Counted from the first letter of the stretch, positions 1 through 10,459 are shown. The stretch: DNA of 64,000 nt from Candidatus Desulfosporosinus infrequens (GCA_900290375.1 OMOF01000101.1:29560-93559); one strand, 5' to 3'. Notes: generated by a model from the letters alone, not told the origin. Numbers and translations are program-made.

Positions 1-160
1 CATCAATCACGACAACTCTATTTCCTAAAGTCCAACTCCAGATTTTTTTATCCTTGCCAAGAAACCCCCATCCTAGTGCTAAGGTCATCATAAGAGCAAG
101 CGCGATTCCCAGACTAACTACTTTACGGCGTTTCATACTTACAACCCAGATTGGTCTCAT
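1..160 (-). CDS. cwlD: CwlD-like N-acetylmuramoyl-L-alanine amidase, N-terminal part only (runs off window)
   Basis: Minus-strand reading MRPIWVVSMKRRKVVSLGIALALMMTLALGWGFLGKDKKIWSWTLGNRVVVID; GGAGG 9 nt before ATG at 160; signal-anchor then the '...VVVID' that precedes PGHGG in amidase_3 proteins; cwlD lies near rpsI in Bacillus. Confidence 0.6.
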   Translation of the reverse strand, partial: MRPIWVVSMKRRKVVSLGIALALMMTLALGWGFLGKDKKIWSWTLGNRVVVID

Positions 161-280
161 TTTCATCCGCCTCCCCCAGTCTATTCCGTCTTACCTTATG
201 GGGGAGAGATTCGGAATATGCATTTGGCTTGGCAGAAAATACCCATGAAAAATATCCTCAGTCAAATATGAGTCCTCTAG

Positions 281-1819
281 CTATAACTCGACGGCACTAT
301 GCTTTTCTATGGAACCAGACGGCTTTTGTTTTTTTCCGACAAACATGGATGCTATAAAAGCAATAACGACAAAGACTGCCGCTATAATAAAGGCCATTCG
401 TATCCCATTTTCAAAGGCCAGCTGCTGAAGAACGGACATCAGGTGCAACATATCACCTGAATTTGTGATGCCGTACACAGAAGGGTGCAAACCATAAGCT
501 GAGACTTTTTGCAGCGATTGCACGCTAACATTCTGCATATAAGAAGCAAAGCTAAAGTCGGCATGGGTGGTCATGACAGTTCCTAAAATAGCAATTCCAA
601 CCGAACTAGCCACATTGCTCAGGGTGTTCTGCAAGGCAGAGGCTCGATTGACGAGAGATACTGGCACAGAATTCATCCCGGACGTTCTTAGTGGCATCAT
701 TACTAGGCCAACGCCCCCTGACCGCAACATATAAACCGCTAGAATCGCCGAGTACGTCCAGTTAAAGTTGAGGTTAATGAGTAGAAGTGAGGGTATCAGC
801 ATGACTGTAAGACCCACCATGGCCAAGGGTCTTGCTCCAAATTTGTCAAATAGTGCACCACCGATCGGCATCTCAATGGCAGTTATCAGTGCTCCCGGCA
901 TCGTTAAAAGTCCCGTCTGCATAGGACTAAACCCAAGAGCATTTTGTAAAAAGACAGGCAGGAGAAACATTGCGCCCATCATAGCTATGTACAGCATACT
1001 TGTCGCGATATTTGAGGCCAGAAAAGAGCGGATTTTAAAGAGACGTAACTCAAGCATCGGGCTATCCGAGGTTAACTCGAGCACCACAAAAAGGGCAAGA
1101 GAAATGGCTGCAGCGATGAACAGGGAAATAATCTCAATCGATGTCCACCCACTGGTTGGCGCGTCAGAAAGCGCATAAAGGAGGCAGAAGAAACCGATAA
1201 CACAGGTTAGAAAACCAGGTAAGTCAAACTTGCCCGCATCCTTAGGTTTTAGTTCCGGAATATAAGCTCGTGCCATAAAAATATTAATAATTCCGACCGG
1301 AACATTGAGATAAAAGATCAAACGAAAATTAAGGTTTTGCACAATATAGCCGCTCAAGGTTGGTCCGAAGGCAGGAGCGAACATAATCGCAATACCCCAA
1401 ATCCCCATGATCAGCCCACGTCTTTCCGGCCTCGACAAACTAAAAAGAATAGTCATACTGATGGGCATCAATAAGGCTCCACCCAAAGCCTGAATGACTC
1501 TAAAGGCAATGAGCGAAGAAGCGCTCATTGCAGCACCGCACAAACCTGAGCCGACAACAAAAACTACTAAGGCAAAAATGTACATGCGCTTAGCACCAAA
1601 TCGATCGCTTAAATAGCCGCTGATGGGTGTGAACATACCGACCGTTAGGGTATAGGCTGTAATAACCCATTCTATGGTTGTTTGATCTGTAGCATACACG
1701 GCCATCATCTTAGGAATGGCTACATTCACAACGCTGGAATCCAAGACCGCCATAAAAACTCCCAAGACAACTGCGATCATGGCCAAACCGCTGATTCCAA
1801 AATGTTCTTTGAATTTCAC
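281..1819 (-). CDS. MFS drug transporter, DHA2/EmrB-QacA type (14 TM)
   Basis: 512-aa ORF; 'LDSSVVNVAIPKM', 'WVITAYTL' and 'RFGAKRMY' motifs of EmrB/QacA family. Confidence 0.9.
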   Translation of the reverse strand: MKFKEHFGISGLAMIAVVLGVFMAVLDSSVVNVAIPKMMAVYATDQTTIEWVITAYTLTVGMFTPISGYLSDRFGAKRMYIFALVVFVVGSGLCGAAMSASSLIAFRVIQALGGALLMPISMTILFSLSRPERRGLIMGIWGIAIMFAPAFGPTLSGYIVQNLNFRLIFYLNVPVGIINIFMARAYIPELKPKDAGKFDLPGFLTCVIGFFCLLYALSDAPTSGWTSIEIISLFIAAAISLALFVVLELTSDSPMLELRLFKIRSFLASNIATSMLYIAMMGAMFLLPVFLQNALGFSPMQTGLLTMPGALITAIEMPIGGALFDKFGARPLAMVGLTVMLIPSLLLINLNFNWTYSAILAVYMLRSGGVGLVMMPLRTSGMNSVPVSLVNRASALQNTLSNVASSVGIAILGTVMTTHADFSFASYMQNVSVQSLQKVSAYGLHPSVYGITNSGDMLHLMSVLQQLAFENGIRMAFIIAAVFVVIAFIASMFVGKKQKPSGSIEKHSAVEL

Positions 1820-2046
1820 GCCTGCTTCTCCTCTCTTATTTTATCAATATCGTTACTCTGCCTTCAGTCTAAACCTACACAGTAATAAGGAATCTAAAAA
1901 ACATCAGTGCCGGAAGAGTGTTCCACACTGGTGCTTTTTGAGTTCGCCATGTTTTGCCTAGCACATAACAAATATCCGAATGATCCGGGTTTTTCCATGG
2001 GTTTGTGCGAAGGCAAACTATTATCCTAATACACTGACAAAAGCAG

Positions 2047-2502
2047 TTACAGTATAGCTTTGAAGGAATGCCGGATAACATCACCACGGCTAATAATTCC
2101 AACCAAAACCCCGTCACGTTCTACCGGCACTTTTTTAATTTTCTTTTTTCCTAAGATAGTTGCAATGTTTTCAATTTCCTCATCCCAGGAAACTTTAATA
2201 ACCTTTCGTTGGGCGATGTCCATAATATTTAAATTCAGCAGTCTTTTCGCCCTTTCCCCAAATTCCGCATCATCCCCTCTAATTACGGTCGAAAAAATCA
2301 TAACATCAACAAAAATATCTTTATGTTTACCAATATATCTCATGATGTCCCCATCGCTCACATAAGCGACGATTTCGTTTAAGTCGTTTACCACAGGTAG
2401 GCCGCTGATCCGATGCGCCAATAAATTTTCAATGACAGAACGTACAGTGTCGCTTTCTTTAACTTTATAGACATGACTAATCATTATTTCAAAAGCTTGC
2501 AT
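2047..2502 (-). CDS. Tandem CBS-domain protein
   Basis: MQAFEIMISHVYKVKESDTVRSVIENLLAHRISGLPVVND...; two CBS motifs; GGAGGATGAT before ATG at 2502. Confidence 0.85.
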   Translation of the reverse strand: MQAFEIMISHVYKVKESDTVRSVIENLLAHRISGLPVVNDLNEIVAYVSDGDIMRYIGKHKDIFVDVMIFSTVIRGDDAEFGERAKRLLNLNIMDIAQRKVIKVSWDEEIENIATILGKKKIKKVPVERDGVLVGIISRGDVIRHSFKAIL

Positions 2503-2702
2503 AATATCATCCTCCACATATCTTTTTTGCAAATTTCTTAAACTGATTTACAATTGTATCTAGTTGTATTCTACAAGTACATTCCAATTCTGTCAATTAA
2601 CAAGTTTTTCATTAACATGGTCTTTATTTCCTAAACGATTGTGCTTCTGCTAAAATAGGCAATAGGAAAGATTACTAAAGCTATAAAGCGAGGTAGGAAG
2701 AC

Positions 2703-3134
2703 ATGGATGATCATTCATTGGAAACCATTGAGCTTGAATTGGCGATCCTCCTTCGCCGTATCTCATTAAATACAACCTTTGATAAATTAGGCATTCTTGA
2801 TCGATCGGCCTATCTCTTATTAGGTCAAATAACCTCTCATGGAGCTGCTGGGGTAAAAGCACTGGCAGAAGAGTCTCATTTGGATATTTCCACTATCAGC
2901 AGACAAGCGGCGGCTCTGGAGCAAAAAGGATATGTTTACAGAATTCCCGATCCCTTCGATGGGAGAGCATACTCCTTGCAAATAACGGATTTGGGAACAA
3001 AAGAATATAATGAACACAAGCAAGCACGCTTGTCCAAATTCGCGGACATTCTTAAAAATTGGAGCGATGAAGAAAGTGAAGCATTCGGAAAATTGATCCA
3101 GAAATTCAATGATTCAATCAATAATATGAAATAA
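2703..3134 (+). CDS. MarR-family transcriptional regulator
   Basis: 143-aa ORF with winged-helix 'LDISTISRQAAALEQKGYVYRIPDPFDGRAYSLQITDLG'. Confidence 0.85.
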   Translation: MDDHSLETIELELAILLRRISLNTTFDKLGILDRSAYLLLGQITSHGAAGVKALAEESHLDISTISRQAAALEQKGYVYRIPDPFDGRAYSLQITDLGTKEYNEHKQARLSKFADILKNWSDEESEAFGKLIQKFNDSINNMK

Positions 3135-3220
3135 AACTTGCCTTATTTCACGAATTCTTAAAATCAAGTAAAGGGGTACCCTCTGGCACCCCAAAACTTA
3201 TACTTTCTGATATATAAATA

Positions 3221-3252
3221 AAATCCCCAAACCACAAGGGTTTGAGGATTTT
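3221..3252 (-). terminator. Intrinsic terminator downstream of rpsI
   Basis: Minus strand AAAATCCTCAAACC-cttgt-GGTTTGGGGATTTTATTT. Confidence 0.75.
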
Positions 3253-3266
3253 GCGTTTCCAGGCGA

Positions 3267-3662
3267 TTAACGTTTTGAGAATTGTGGAGCTTTACGAGCT
3301 TTCTTCAAGCCATATTTACGACGTTCCTTCATACGTGGGTCACGCGTAAGGAAACCAGCTCTCTTAAGACTAGGACGGAGACTGGCGTCTGCCTTTAGCA
3401 AAGCACGGGCAATGCCTAAGCGTATTGCACCGGCTTGACCTGTGGTGCCGCCCCCGTGGGCGAGAGCTATAACATCATATTTAGCCAGCGTATCTGTGAT
3501 GTTGAACGGTTGTTGAACAATCATCTCCAGAGTTTTCTTGCCGAAATATTCCGCTACTTCACGTTTGTTAATCATGAACTTTCCTTCACCAGGAATTAAG
3601 CGCACACGAGCGACTGCATTTTTGCGTCGTCCTGTCGCAGCATATTGTAATTGAGTTGCCAT
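3267..3662 (-). CDS. rpsI: 30S ribosomal protein S9
   Basis: [19 protein letters not shown]...[12 protein letters not shown]. Confidence 0.98.
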   Translation of the reverse strand: MATQLQYAATGRRKNAVARVRLIPGEGKFMINKREVAEYFGKKTLEMIVQQPFNITDTLAKYDVIALAHGGGTTGQAGAIRLGIARALLKADASLRPSLKRAGFLTRDPRMKERRKYGLKKARKAPQFSKR

Positions 3663-3685
3663 GTTTTACTTCCTCCTTCCTAAAT

Positions 3686-4117
3686 CTATTGAATTGTCCA
3701 GATTTCAGGTTGTTGAGCTTGATGGGGGTGTGATTCTCCCTTATACACTTTTAATTTCGTGTACATTTGGGCGCCCAACTTGTTATGAGGAAGCATTCCC
3801 TTCACAGCATGTTCCATAGCTCGCTCAGGCATAATTTGCATTAACTTTTTGTAAGGAACTTCTTTTAACCCACCCGGAAAACCCGAGTGACGACGATACA
3901 TTTTGTCGTTTAGTTTGTTACCTGTTAACACTAATTTTTCAGCATTGATAATTATGACATGATCCCCTGTGTCAACGTTAGGGGTAAATGTCGGTTTATG
4001 TTTACCTCTTAGGAGACGTGCCGCTTCAGTAGCGATACGACCCAAGGGGATTCCCGCAGCGTCGATGAGTAACCATTTGCGCTCTTGGTCTTGTGGTTTC
4101 GCAAAAAACGTGGTCAT
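3686..4117 (-). CDS. rplM: 50S ribosomal protein L13
   Basis: [42 protein letters not shown]. Confidence 0.98.
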   Translation of the reverse strand: MTTFFAKPQDQERKWLLIDAAGIPLGRIATEAARLLRGKHKPTFTPNVDTGDHVIIINAEKLVLTGNKLNDKMYRRHSGFPGGLKEVPYKKLMQIMPERAMEHAVKGMLPHNKLGAQMYTKLKVYKGESHPHQAQQPEIWTIQ

Positions 4118-4160
4118 GACTTTCCCTCCAATTTAGCAGTTTTCTGTTTCTATCTCACTC

Positions 4161-4223
4161 GCATGGGGCTCAATCATGCTTGTGGTATGCCTTGGGTATG
4201 AGGCTCAATCATTGCCAAGGCAT
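4161..4223 (-). promoter_or_regulatory. Putative two-hairpin ribosomal protein leader upstream of rplM-rpsI
   Basis: GCATG..CATGC (4161-4179) and ATGCCTTGG..CCAAGGCAT (4187-4223), both with ATTGAGCC in the loop. Confidence 0.5.
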
Positions 4224-4264
4224 AAAAACTCATATTGCTATTTTATTTAATTTTCAAGCTATTG

Positions 4265-5068
4265 TCAAGTATTTTTTGGCAAAAGATCCTTAAAAACTTC
4301 AAAAGGGCTTTCATTCGTATAATTCACATGTGCCAGCGACAAGCCATGGGCTGGGGCAATCATTCTGGCCTGTTTCCGTTCTTGACTAGCGACAATTCCC
4401 GGAATCTCTTGAGGGAGAATCCGCCCTTTTCCTACATCCATTAGGGTGCCAACAATAATACGAACCATGTGATATAGAAATCCATCCCCCACACAGGTTA
4501 CTATTACCAACCCCTGCTCCTTTTTGACAAGACAGCGATAAAGTGTCCGTTCAAATGTTTTACTAGCCCCACCTGCTGCTGCGAAGGTTTTAAAATTATG
4601 GCGGCCTTCCAAAAGGTTTGCGGCCATCTGCATTTGGTCAACATTGAGCGGAATCGGCACATGTGAGGCATACAAACGGGTAAATACACTGGGAATGAGA
4701 TTGTTGTCCATCTGATAATCGTAGCGTTTCCACTTTGCTGACCACCGGGCATTAAAGTCGTTCGGTACGCATTCTGCCTGAAGTATACGAATATCTCTGG
4801 GTAACAAACTGTTAAAAGCTTTAGGAATTTTTTCGACCGGAATTCTTGCCGAGGTCATAAAATTCACGACTTGCCCGGAGGCATGGACGCCGGTATCCGT
4901 CCGGCCTGCCGTAGCTAGCGTTACCTCTTCCTCGACTAATTTCGCCCATACCGCTTCCAAGGTTCCCTGAATCGTAGGGCCATGAGTTTCATGCTGACGC
5001 TGAAATCCATGATAGTTTGTTCCGTCATATGCTAATCTGAGTCTAATGTTACGCATTAATACTGCCAA
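4265..5068 (-). CDS. truA: tRNA pseudouridine(38-40) synthase TruA
   Basis: RNIRLRLAYDGTNYHGFQRQ...AGRTDTGVHASGQV. Confidence 0.96.
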   Translation of the reverse strand: MAVLMRNIRLRLAYDGTNYHGFQRQHETHGPTIQGTLEAVWAKLVEEEVTLATAGRTDTGVHASGQVVNFMTSARIPVEKIPKAFNSLLPRDIRILQAECVPNDFNARWSAKWKRYDYQMDNNLIPSVFTRLYASHVPIPLNVDQMQMAANLLEGRHNFKTFAAAGGASKTFERTLYRCLVKKEQGLVIVTCVGDGFLYHMVRIIVGTLMDVGKGRILPQEIPGIVASQERKQARMIAPAHGLSLAHVNYTNESPFEVFKDLLPKNT

Positions 5069-5093
5069 CCTCCGCTACGTATGGAGTTAATGT

Positions 5094-5822
5094 CTATCTC
5101 CATATCAAGAGTAATATTGCCCAAATTCCGACGATTAGAACTCCTAAGCGATCCCACGGAGTTTGCTCATGTAATATAAGAGTTCGGTAGTTGCCCGAAC
5201 CATATCCTCTCAACATCAGATTTTCGGCAAGCTCTTCTGCCCGTCTCAAAGTAAGTAAAATGAGCGGCACAATAAGGTGCATTAACTCCCTGGATCGTTT
5301 AAACCATGATTGAGGCAACTCGCATTTTAACACCCTGACTTTCCAAATCAAGGTTGTCTCTTCCACAATAAGTGGAATGAATCTTAGCGTTAAGGTTAGT
5401 AAGAGTGCAAAATCAGCAGCTTTAGGCGTAATACGGATGAGCGGATTAAAAAAGTACGCTATACCCAACCCTTGCTCAAGGGGCATTGTCACTGCCGTAT
5501 AAAGGCGGGTCAACCCAAAGACCAGTGCAATTCGCCAAAGCATATCACCAGCTTGTACTAAACCAGCTACCGACCAATGGCCAAACCAGATGGGGCTGTT
5601 TTCCGGCCAAACCCACCCTGTTGCCGGTCCGTAAAATAACCCCATCCATAAAAGGACAACAATAAGCGAACGGTAGATATTTAGGGAGGTACGGCTCAAT
5701 AACACCAACCCTAGGAGTGCAAAGGAGGTTAAGACAAGCCCTTGCCACTGAGTCATCGTTATTAAAAGGGACAGCACGGCTAACCCGCCAACCTTTACCC
5801 TTGGATCAAGGCGGTGCAACAA
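5094..5822 (-). CDS. ecfT: ECF transporter transmembrane subunit EcfT (true start unclear; frame stays open up to the ecfA stop)
   Basis: LLHRLDPRVKV N-terminus, multiple TM, 'LTLRRAEELAENLMLRGYG' coupling motif. Confidence 0.92.
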   Translation of the reverse strand: MLHRLDPRVKVGGLAVLSLLITMTQWQGLVLTSFALLGLVLLSRTSLNIYRSLIVVLLWMGLFYGPATGWVWPENSPIWFGHWSVAGLVQAGDMLWRIALVFGLTRLYTAVTMPLEQGLGIAYFFNPLIRITPKAADFALLLTLTLRFIPLIVEETTLIWKVRVLKCELPQSWFKRSRELMHLIVPLILLTLRRAEELAENLMLRGYGSGNYRTLILHEQTPWDRLGVLIVGIWAILLLIWR

Positions 5823-5876
5823 GCTATTACTTGGACAATAGAGTTCAAAAACCTTGATACTCTGCCCCCCCTTGCC

Positions 5877-7346
5877 TTAGCAGCGGACACCGGCTGCTTG
5901 AAATTGTTCCTGATGCTCTTGCCAACGCTGTATTGCGCAATCCAAGACCACGTTCCCATTTTCCACCAACCAAATCCTATCAGCATATTGTAAGACCTCT
6001 CTCAGATCGTGTGTTACATACAATATTGTTCGTTCGCCCCACTCTGAAATCATTTTCTGTATCCCCGCCCGGCTTGTGGCATCGAGTCCCAATAAGGGTT
6101 CGTCCAAGAGGAGAACCTCAGGCAGAGTTCGCAAGGCTGCGGCCAGGGCAACCTTTTGACGTTCCCCACCACTCAGGCGCTCTGGCGCAACATCTGCCAT
6201 GCTTACCGAGAGACCAAAATCTTTTAGAAACGATAACTTCTCTGGAGTTTTTATCTTTAAATCACGCCTTGAATCTCCATAATAGATCTCGTGATAGACA
6301 CTACGGCCAATCAGGTATTCTCCCGCCTCTTGAAGCAGCAAACGGGTTTTTCTGCGCAGCGTATTCAAGCTGGTCTTGGTGATAGCTTCTCCGCACGCTA
6401 TAAGTTGCCCTTCAGTCGCTAAAATGAGACCAATGGCACTTTCCAAAAGTGTTGTCTTTCCTGAACCAGAGGGGCCGACTATAGCTATAAACTCCCCCGC
6501 TTTTACGAGCATATTCAGGCGCAGGCGAGATTCATAGTTAGTCTGTTTCCACTCTAGAACTGGTTGATCTAGCAGCACATTTTGACCTTGTACACCCACG
6601 ATCTCAGTCCGTGAATGCTTCGTTACGAGCGACGTTGAATTAACGTGTACTTCCGCATGACTATCTATAGAACCCCTCTCGTTATGAGCAGAATAATCGT
6701 TAAATCTACCCATGTCAACAAGTTTCCCGTTTTCTATTACTAAAAGACGATCTGCCAGTCTCGCCAACTCCAAGTCATGCGTAATCCAAAGTTGTCCTGT
6801 TTCAGCCCGCGCTTTAAATAACAGATCTAGGACAGTCGTTTGAGCGCGCATATCGAGCATAGTTAATGCTTCATCTAAAATAAGAAAAGAAGGTTGGAGA
6901 GCCAAAATAGCTACAGTCACAAGTCTTTGTCTTTCTCCGCCCGAAAGTGTTGCAGGGGATTGATCTTCTTTACCTTCTAGGCCAACGCTAGCGGCCAATT
7001 CCCGCACTTTGTTTCGCACCAAGCGGCTATCCATGCCCAGATTCAAAAGCCCAAAGCCTAATTCTTCTGCAACTGTAGCGCCAATCGTTTGCCGTCGAGG
7101 ATGTTGACCGACAAATCCAATCTCCTGCCATCTATTCACCTTGTTCCAATTACAAACGATGCCGTCAAGCGTAAGACTGATCTCCCCGCCCTGGGGTTCG
7201 ATCAACCCCGACAAAATACGAGCCAGAGTAGATTTTCCTGAACCGTTGGCTCCCATCAGCGCGATGATCTCGCCCTGGTGCCAGTCAAAATCTACTCCGT
7301 TCAATATGTTACTATAACGAATGTTCTGCACTTGGAGCACTTTCAT
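5877..7346 (-). CDS. ecfA: Fused ECF transporter ATPase with two ABC domains (EcfA-EcfA')
   Basis: 489 aa with two Walker A (GANGSGKST, GPSGSGKTT) and two signature motifs (LSGGERQR, LSGGERQK). Confidence 0.93.
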   Translation of the reverse strand: MKVLQVQNIRYSNILNGVDFDWHQGEIIALMGANGSGKSTLARILSGLIEPQGGEISLTLDGIVCNWNKVNRWQEIGFVGQHPRRQTIGATVAEELGFGLLNLGMDSRLVRNKVRELAASVGLEGKEDQSPATLSGGERQRLVTVAILALQPSFLILDEALTMLDMRAQTTVLDLLFKARAETGQLWITHDLELARLADRLLVIENGKLVDMGRFNDYSAHNERGSIDSHAEVHVNSTSLVTKHSRTEIVGVQGQNVLLDQPVLEWKQTNYESRLRLNMLVKAGEFIAIVGPSGSGKTTLLESAIGLILATEGQLIACGEAITKTSLNTLRRKTRLLLQEAGEYLIGRSVYHEIYYGDSRRDLKIKTPEKLSFLKDFGLSVSMADVAPERLSGGERQKVALAAALRTLPEVLLLDEPLLGLDATSRAGIQKMISEWGERTILYVTHDLREVLQYADRIWLVENGNVVLDCAIQRWQEHQEQFQAAGVRC

Positions 7347-7426
7347 CGGTCGAGATCACTCCCCCAATATCAGCAAAGGCCGGGCATGCTTAGCTATGTA
7401 AGCAACCCGGCCTTTAACGACTCGCA

Positions 7427-7765
7427 TTATACGAGTTCGATGATTACCATTGTGGCAGCATCTCCTCGACGTAAGCCGAGTTTCATAATACGAGTATAGC
7501 CTCCCTGACGGTCAGCATATTTCGGCGCAATGGTAGTAAACAATTTTGTAACAACATCTTCGTCCATGAGATAAGCCATCGTTAAACGACGTGCAGCTAA
7601 ATCCCCTTGCTTGCCGAGTGAAATCATCTTCTCAGCAATAGCATTCAGCTCCTTAGCACGTGCTTCAGTCGTTTGAATACGCTCATGTCTTAACAGGGAA
7701 GTGACAATGTTACGCAACATTGCCCCGCGATGACCCGTGTTTTTTCCTAACTTGCGGTAAGCCAA
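7427..7765 (-). CDS. rplQ: 50S ribosomal protein L17
   Basis: [33 protein letters not shown]. Confidence 0.98.
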   Translation of the reverse strand: MAYRKLGKNTGHRGAMLRNIVTSLLRHERIQTTEARAKELNAIAEKMISLGKQGDLAARRLTMAYLMDEDVVTKLFTTIAPKYADRQGGYTRIMKLGLRRGDAATMVIIELV

Positions 7766-7791
7766 TTACATTCCCCTCCTTTTGCACCGAA

Positions 7792-8739
7792 TTAGTCCTC
7801 AGCCGGGCGGAACAATAAACCTAAGTCTTTAAGTTTAAATTCCACTTCTTCCAAAGACTTGCGACCAAGGTTACGTACTTTAATCATGTCTTCTTCCGTT
7901 TTTTGAGTCAACTCCTCAACGGAGTTGATCCCTGCCCGTTTCAGGCAGTTATAAGAACGGACGGACAGATCAAGTTCCTCAATCGTCATATCGAGGATTT
8001 TATCTTTGGCTTCCTCTTCTTTTTCCACCATAACCTCAACATTATTGAGTTTATCCGTGAGGCCCATGAAAAGGCGCAGATGATCACTCAGGATTTTGGC
8101 CGCATGACTTGTAGCCTCTTCCGGTGATATACTGCCATTAGACCATGCTTCAAGGGTTAACTTGTCATAGTCCGTGATTTGACCAACCCGGGTATCCTCT
8201 ACCGTATAGTTGACCTTGTAAATCGGGGCAAAGATGGAGTCGATTGGGATAACCCCAATGACATTATCTGGCTTCTTGTTTTTGTCGGCGGAAACGTAGC
8301 CACGGCCGCGTTCCACCGTCATTTCCATAAATAGCCGGCCATCGTTATCTAAGGTAGCGATCTTCAAATCATTGTTCAGGATTTCAATGTCTGGGTCACT
8401 GATGATATCTGCAGCCTTGACAACCCCTGCCCCCTGAGACTCTATACGAATAATCCGAGGCTCATCCGTATAGCCTTTCAGAGCAAGAGACTTCAAATTG
8501 ATGATAATGTCCGTAACATCTTCCAAAACACCTGGTATCGTGGAAAATTCGTGGAGTACCCCTTCGATTTTGACCGATGTCACCGCTGATCCTGGAAGCG
8601 CGGATAATAGGATACGCCTTAAAGAATTCCCTAAGGTAATCCCATATCCCCTTTCAAGAGGCTCAACGACGAATTTTGCATAGGAGTCGTCTTCAGAACG
8701 CTCGATACACTCGATTCTTGGCTTCTCGATTTCTAACAT
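7792..8739 (-). CDS. rpoA: RNA polymerase alpha subunit
   Basis: [50 protein letters not shown]. Confidence 0.98.
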   Translation of the reverse strand: MLEIEKPRIECIERSEDDSYAKFVVEPLERGYGITLGNSLRRILLSALPGSAVTSVKIEGVLHEFSTIPGVLEDVTDIIINLKSLALKGYTDEPRIIRIESQGAGVVKAADIISDPDIEILNNDLKIATLDNDGRLFMEMTVERGRGYVSADKNKKPDNVIGVIPIDSIFAPIYKVNYTVEDTRVGQITDYDKLTLEAWSNGSISPEEATSHAAKILSDHLRLFMGLTDKLNNVEVMVEKEEEAKDKILDMTIEELDLSVRSYNCLKRAGINSVEELTQKTEEDMIKVRNLGRKSLEEVEFKLKDLGLLFRPAED

Positions 8740-8808
8740 CGGTAGGCACCTTCTTTCTCGAGAACTTGATACACAAACCAGCCAACCCACTTGGGCAGAA
8801 CGTCAACA

Positions 8809-9438
8809 TTAACGGGAGTATTTCTCCACGATGAGGTGTTCTTGGATAGGCAGTTGAATATCTTCGCGAGTTGGTAGTGCGACAATAGTTCCAGCAGCAG
8901 TATTGGCATCCAAGCTTATCCATCCGGGAACTGTACGAGAACCCAGATTTTCAAGAAGTTGTTTCATGCGTGGAGAGCTCTTGCTGCCTTCTTTAACAGC
9001 GATAACTTCTCCAGCCCGGACTGAATAGGAAGCAATATCAACCTTTTTACCATTGATGGTAAAGTGACCGTGATTCACAAGTTGACGAGCTTCCGCACGG
9101 GATGAGGCGAAACCTAAGTGGAAAACGACATTGTCTAAGCGACGTTCTAAGAGGGTGAGCAGGTTTTCACCAGTTACCCCTTTACGACGAGCCGCTTCGT
9201 CAAAATAATGACGAAACTGTTTTTCCATCACACCATACATCCGGCGAGCTTTTTGTTTTTCTCGTAACTGAAGACCATATTCAGTTGGCTTCTTCGCACG
9301 AGCTTGCCCATGTTGTCCAGGAGCATAGGCACGACGATCAATCGCGCATTTTCCGGTATAGCAACGCTCCCCTTTGAGGAACAACTTCATTCCCTCACGA
9401 CGACATAAGCGACAGACGGGACCAGTATATCTAGCCAT
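8809..9438 (-). CDS. rpsD: 30S ribosomal protein S4
   Basis: [23 protein letters not shown], zinc-ligand version. Confidence 0.98.
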   Translation of the reverse strand: MARYTGPVCRLCRREGMKLFLKGERCYTGKCAIDRRAYAPGQHGQARAKKPTEYGLQLREKQKARRMYGVMEKQFRHYFDEAARRKGVTGENLLTLLERRLDNVVFHLGFASSRAEARQLVNHGHFTINGKKVDIASYSVRAGEVIAVKEGSKSSPRMKQLLENLGSRTVPGWISLDANTAAGTIVALPTREDIQLPIQEHLIVEKYSR

Positions 9439-9451
9439 GATTACACACCTC

Positions 9452-9841
9452 CTATACCCTTCTGCGTTTCGGTGGCCGACAGCCATTGTGTGGAATCGGT
9501 GTCACGTCTTTAATTAGATTAACTTCCAAGCCTGCAGCTTGTAGGGCACGAATTGCAGCTTCACGTCCAGCTCCAGGTCCTTTTACGAAACATTCAACAT
9601 CTTTTAAGCCATGCTCCATCGCCACTTTAGCACACGTTTCCGCTGCCATTTGTGCTGCAAAAGGAGTACTTTTGCGAGAACCCTTAAAACCAAGAGAACC
9701 TGCACTGGACCAGGAAAGTGCGTTACCATGGGTATCCGTGATGGTTACCATGGTATTGTTAAACGTGGATTTGATGTGGGCAATTCCACTTTCAATATTC
9801 TTACGTTCCCGGCGTTTTGTCCGGACAACTTTACGTGCCAT
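9452..9841 (-). CDS. rpsK: 30S ribosomal protein S11
   Basis: [30 protein letters not shown]. Confidence 0.98.
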   Translation of the reverse strand: MARKVVRTKRRERKNIESGIAHIKSTFNNTMVTITDTHGNALSWSSAGSLGFKGSRKSTPFAAQMAAETCAKVAMEHGLKDVECFVKGPGAGREAAIRALQAAGLEVNLIKDVTPIPHNGCRPPKRRRV

Positions 9842-9859
9842 CTCGGTTATCCCCCCTTT

Positions 9860-10231
9860 TTACTTTTTACGTTTTGCTCCAACAGTCTTAGCCGGACCCT
9901 TACGAGTACGGGCATTGGTTTTCGTGCGCTGACCCCGAACGGGAAGTCCACGACGATGGCGCAGGCCACGATAGGAACCAATTTCCATAAGACGCTTGAT
10001 ATTGAGGGAAACTTCGCGACGCAGGTCGCCTTCAATCTTAAACTCTTTATCAATAACTTCTCGAAGCTTGCTGACTTCATCTTCTGACAAGTCACGCACT
10101 CGGACATCCGGGCTTACGCCCGATTTAGCGAGAATCTTATGTGAAGTCGGTAGCCCAATTCCAAAAATATAGGTTAGGGCAACCTCTAAACGTTTCTCGC
10201 GCGGTAAGTCAACTCCAGCGATACGTGCCAT
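9860..10231 (-). CDS. rpsM: 30S ribosomal protein S13
   Basis: [26 protein letters not shown]. Confidence 0.98.
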   Translation of the reverse strand: MARIAGVDLPREKRLEVALTYIFGIGLPTSHKILAKSGVSPDVRVRDLSEDEVSKLREVIDKEFKIEGDLRREVSLNIKRLMEIGSYRGLRHRRGLPVRGQRTKTNARTRKGPAKTVGAKRKK

Positions 10232-10324
10232 CTAAAATTTACACCTCCAACTATTTAAGTTCTGTATAAATATAAAATCGGTGCATTGGAGACCGTGCTC
10301 CAATCAGCCGCGCAACCGAAACTT

Positions 10325-10438
10325 TTAGCCTTGTCGTTGCTTGTGTTTCGGATTTTCACAAATGACCATGACTATACCATGGCGACGAATAATTTTACAT
10401 TTTTCACAGATCTTTTTAACAGAAGGCTTTACTTTCAC
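10325..10438 (-). CDS. rpmJ: 50S ribosomal protein L36 (GTG start; not in ORF track)
   Basis: Minus strand (V/M)[36 protein letters not shown], preceded by GGAGGGATTACG. Confidence 0.95.
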   Translation of the reverse strand: MKVKPSVKKICEKCKIIRRHGIVMVICENPKHKQRQG

Positions 10439-10459
10439 CGTAATCCCTCCCTTTGGTCC

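Noticed and set aside
768-1178. Plus-strand ORF of 136 aa opposite the MFS gene
   Set aside because: Antisense to a strong conserved CDS; no motif. The same applies to other short opposite-strand ORFs over ribosomal and rpo genes (for example 9486-10087, 31797-32315, 32571-32999).
3165-3195. Terminator for the marR gene (GGGGTaccctctggcACCCC)
   Set aside because: Short 5-bp stem and no T-run on the plus strand; too weak to call.
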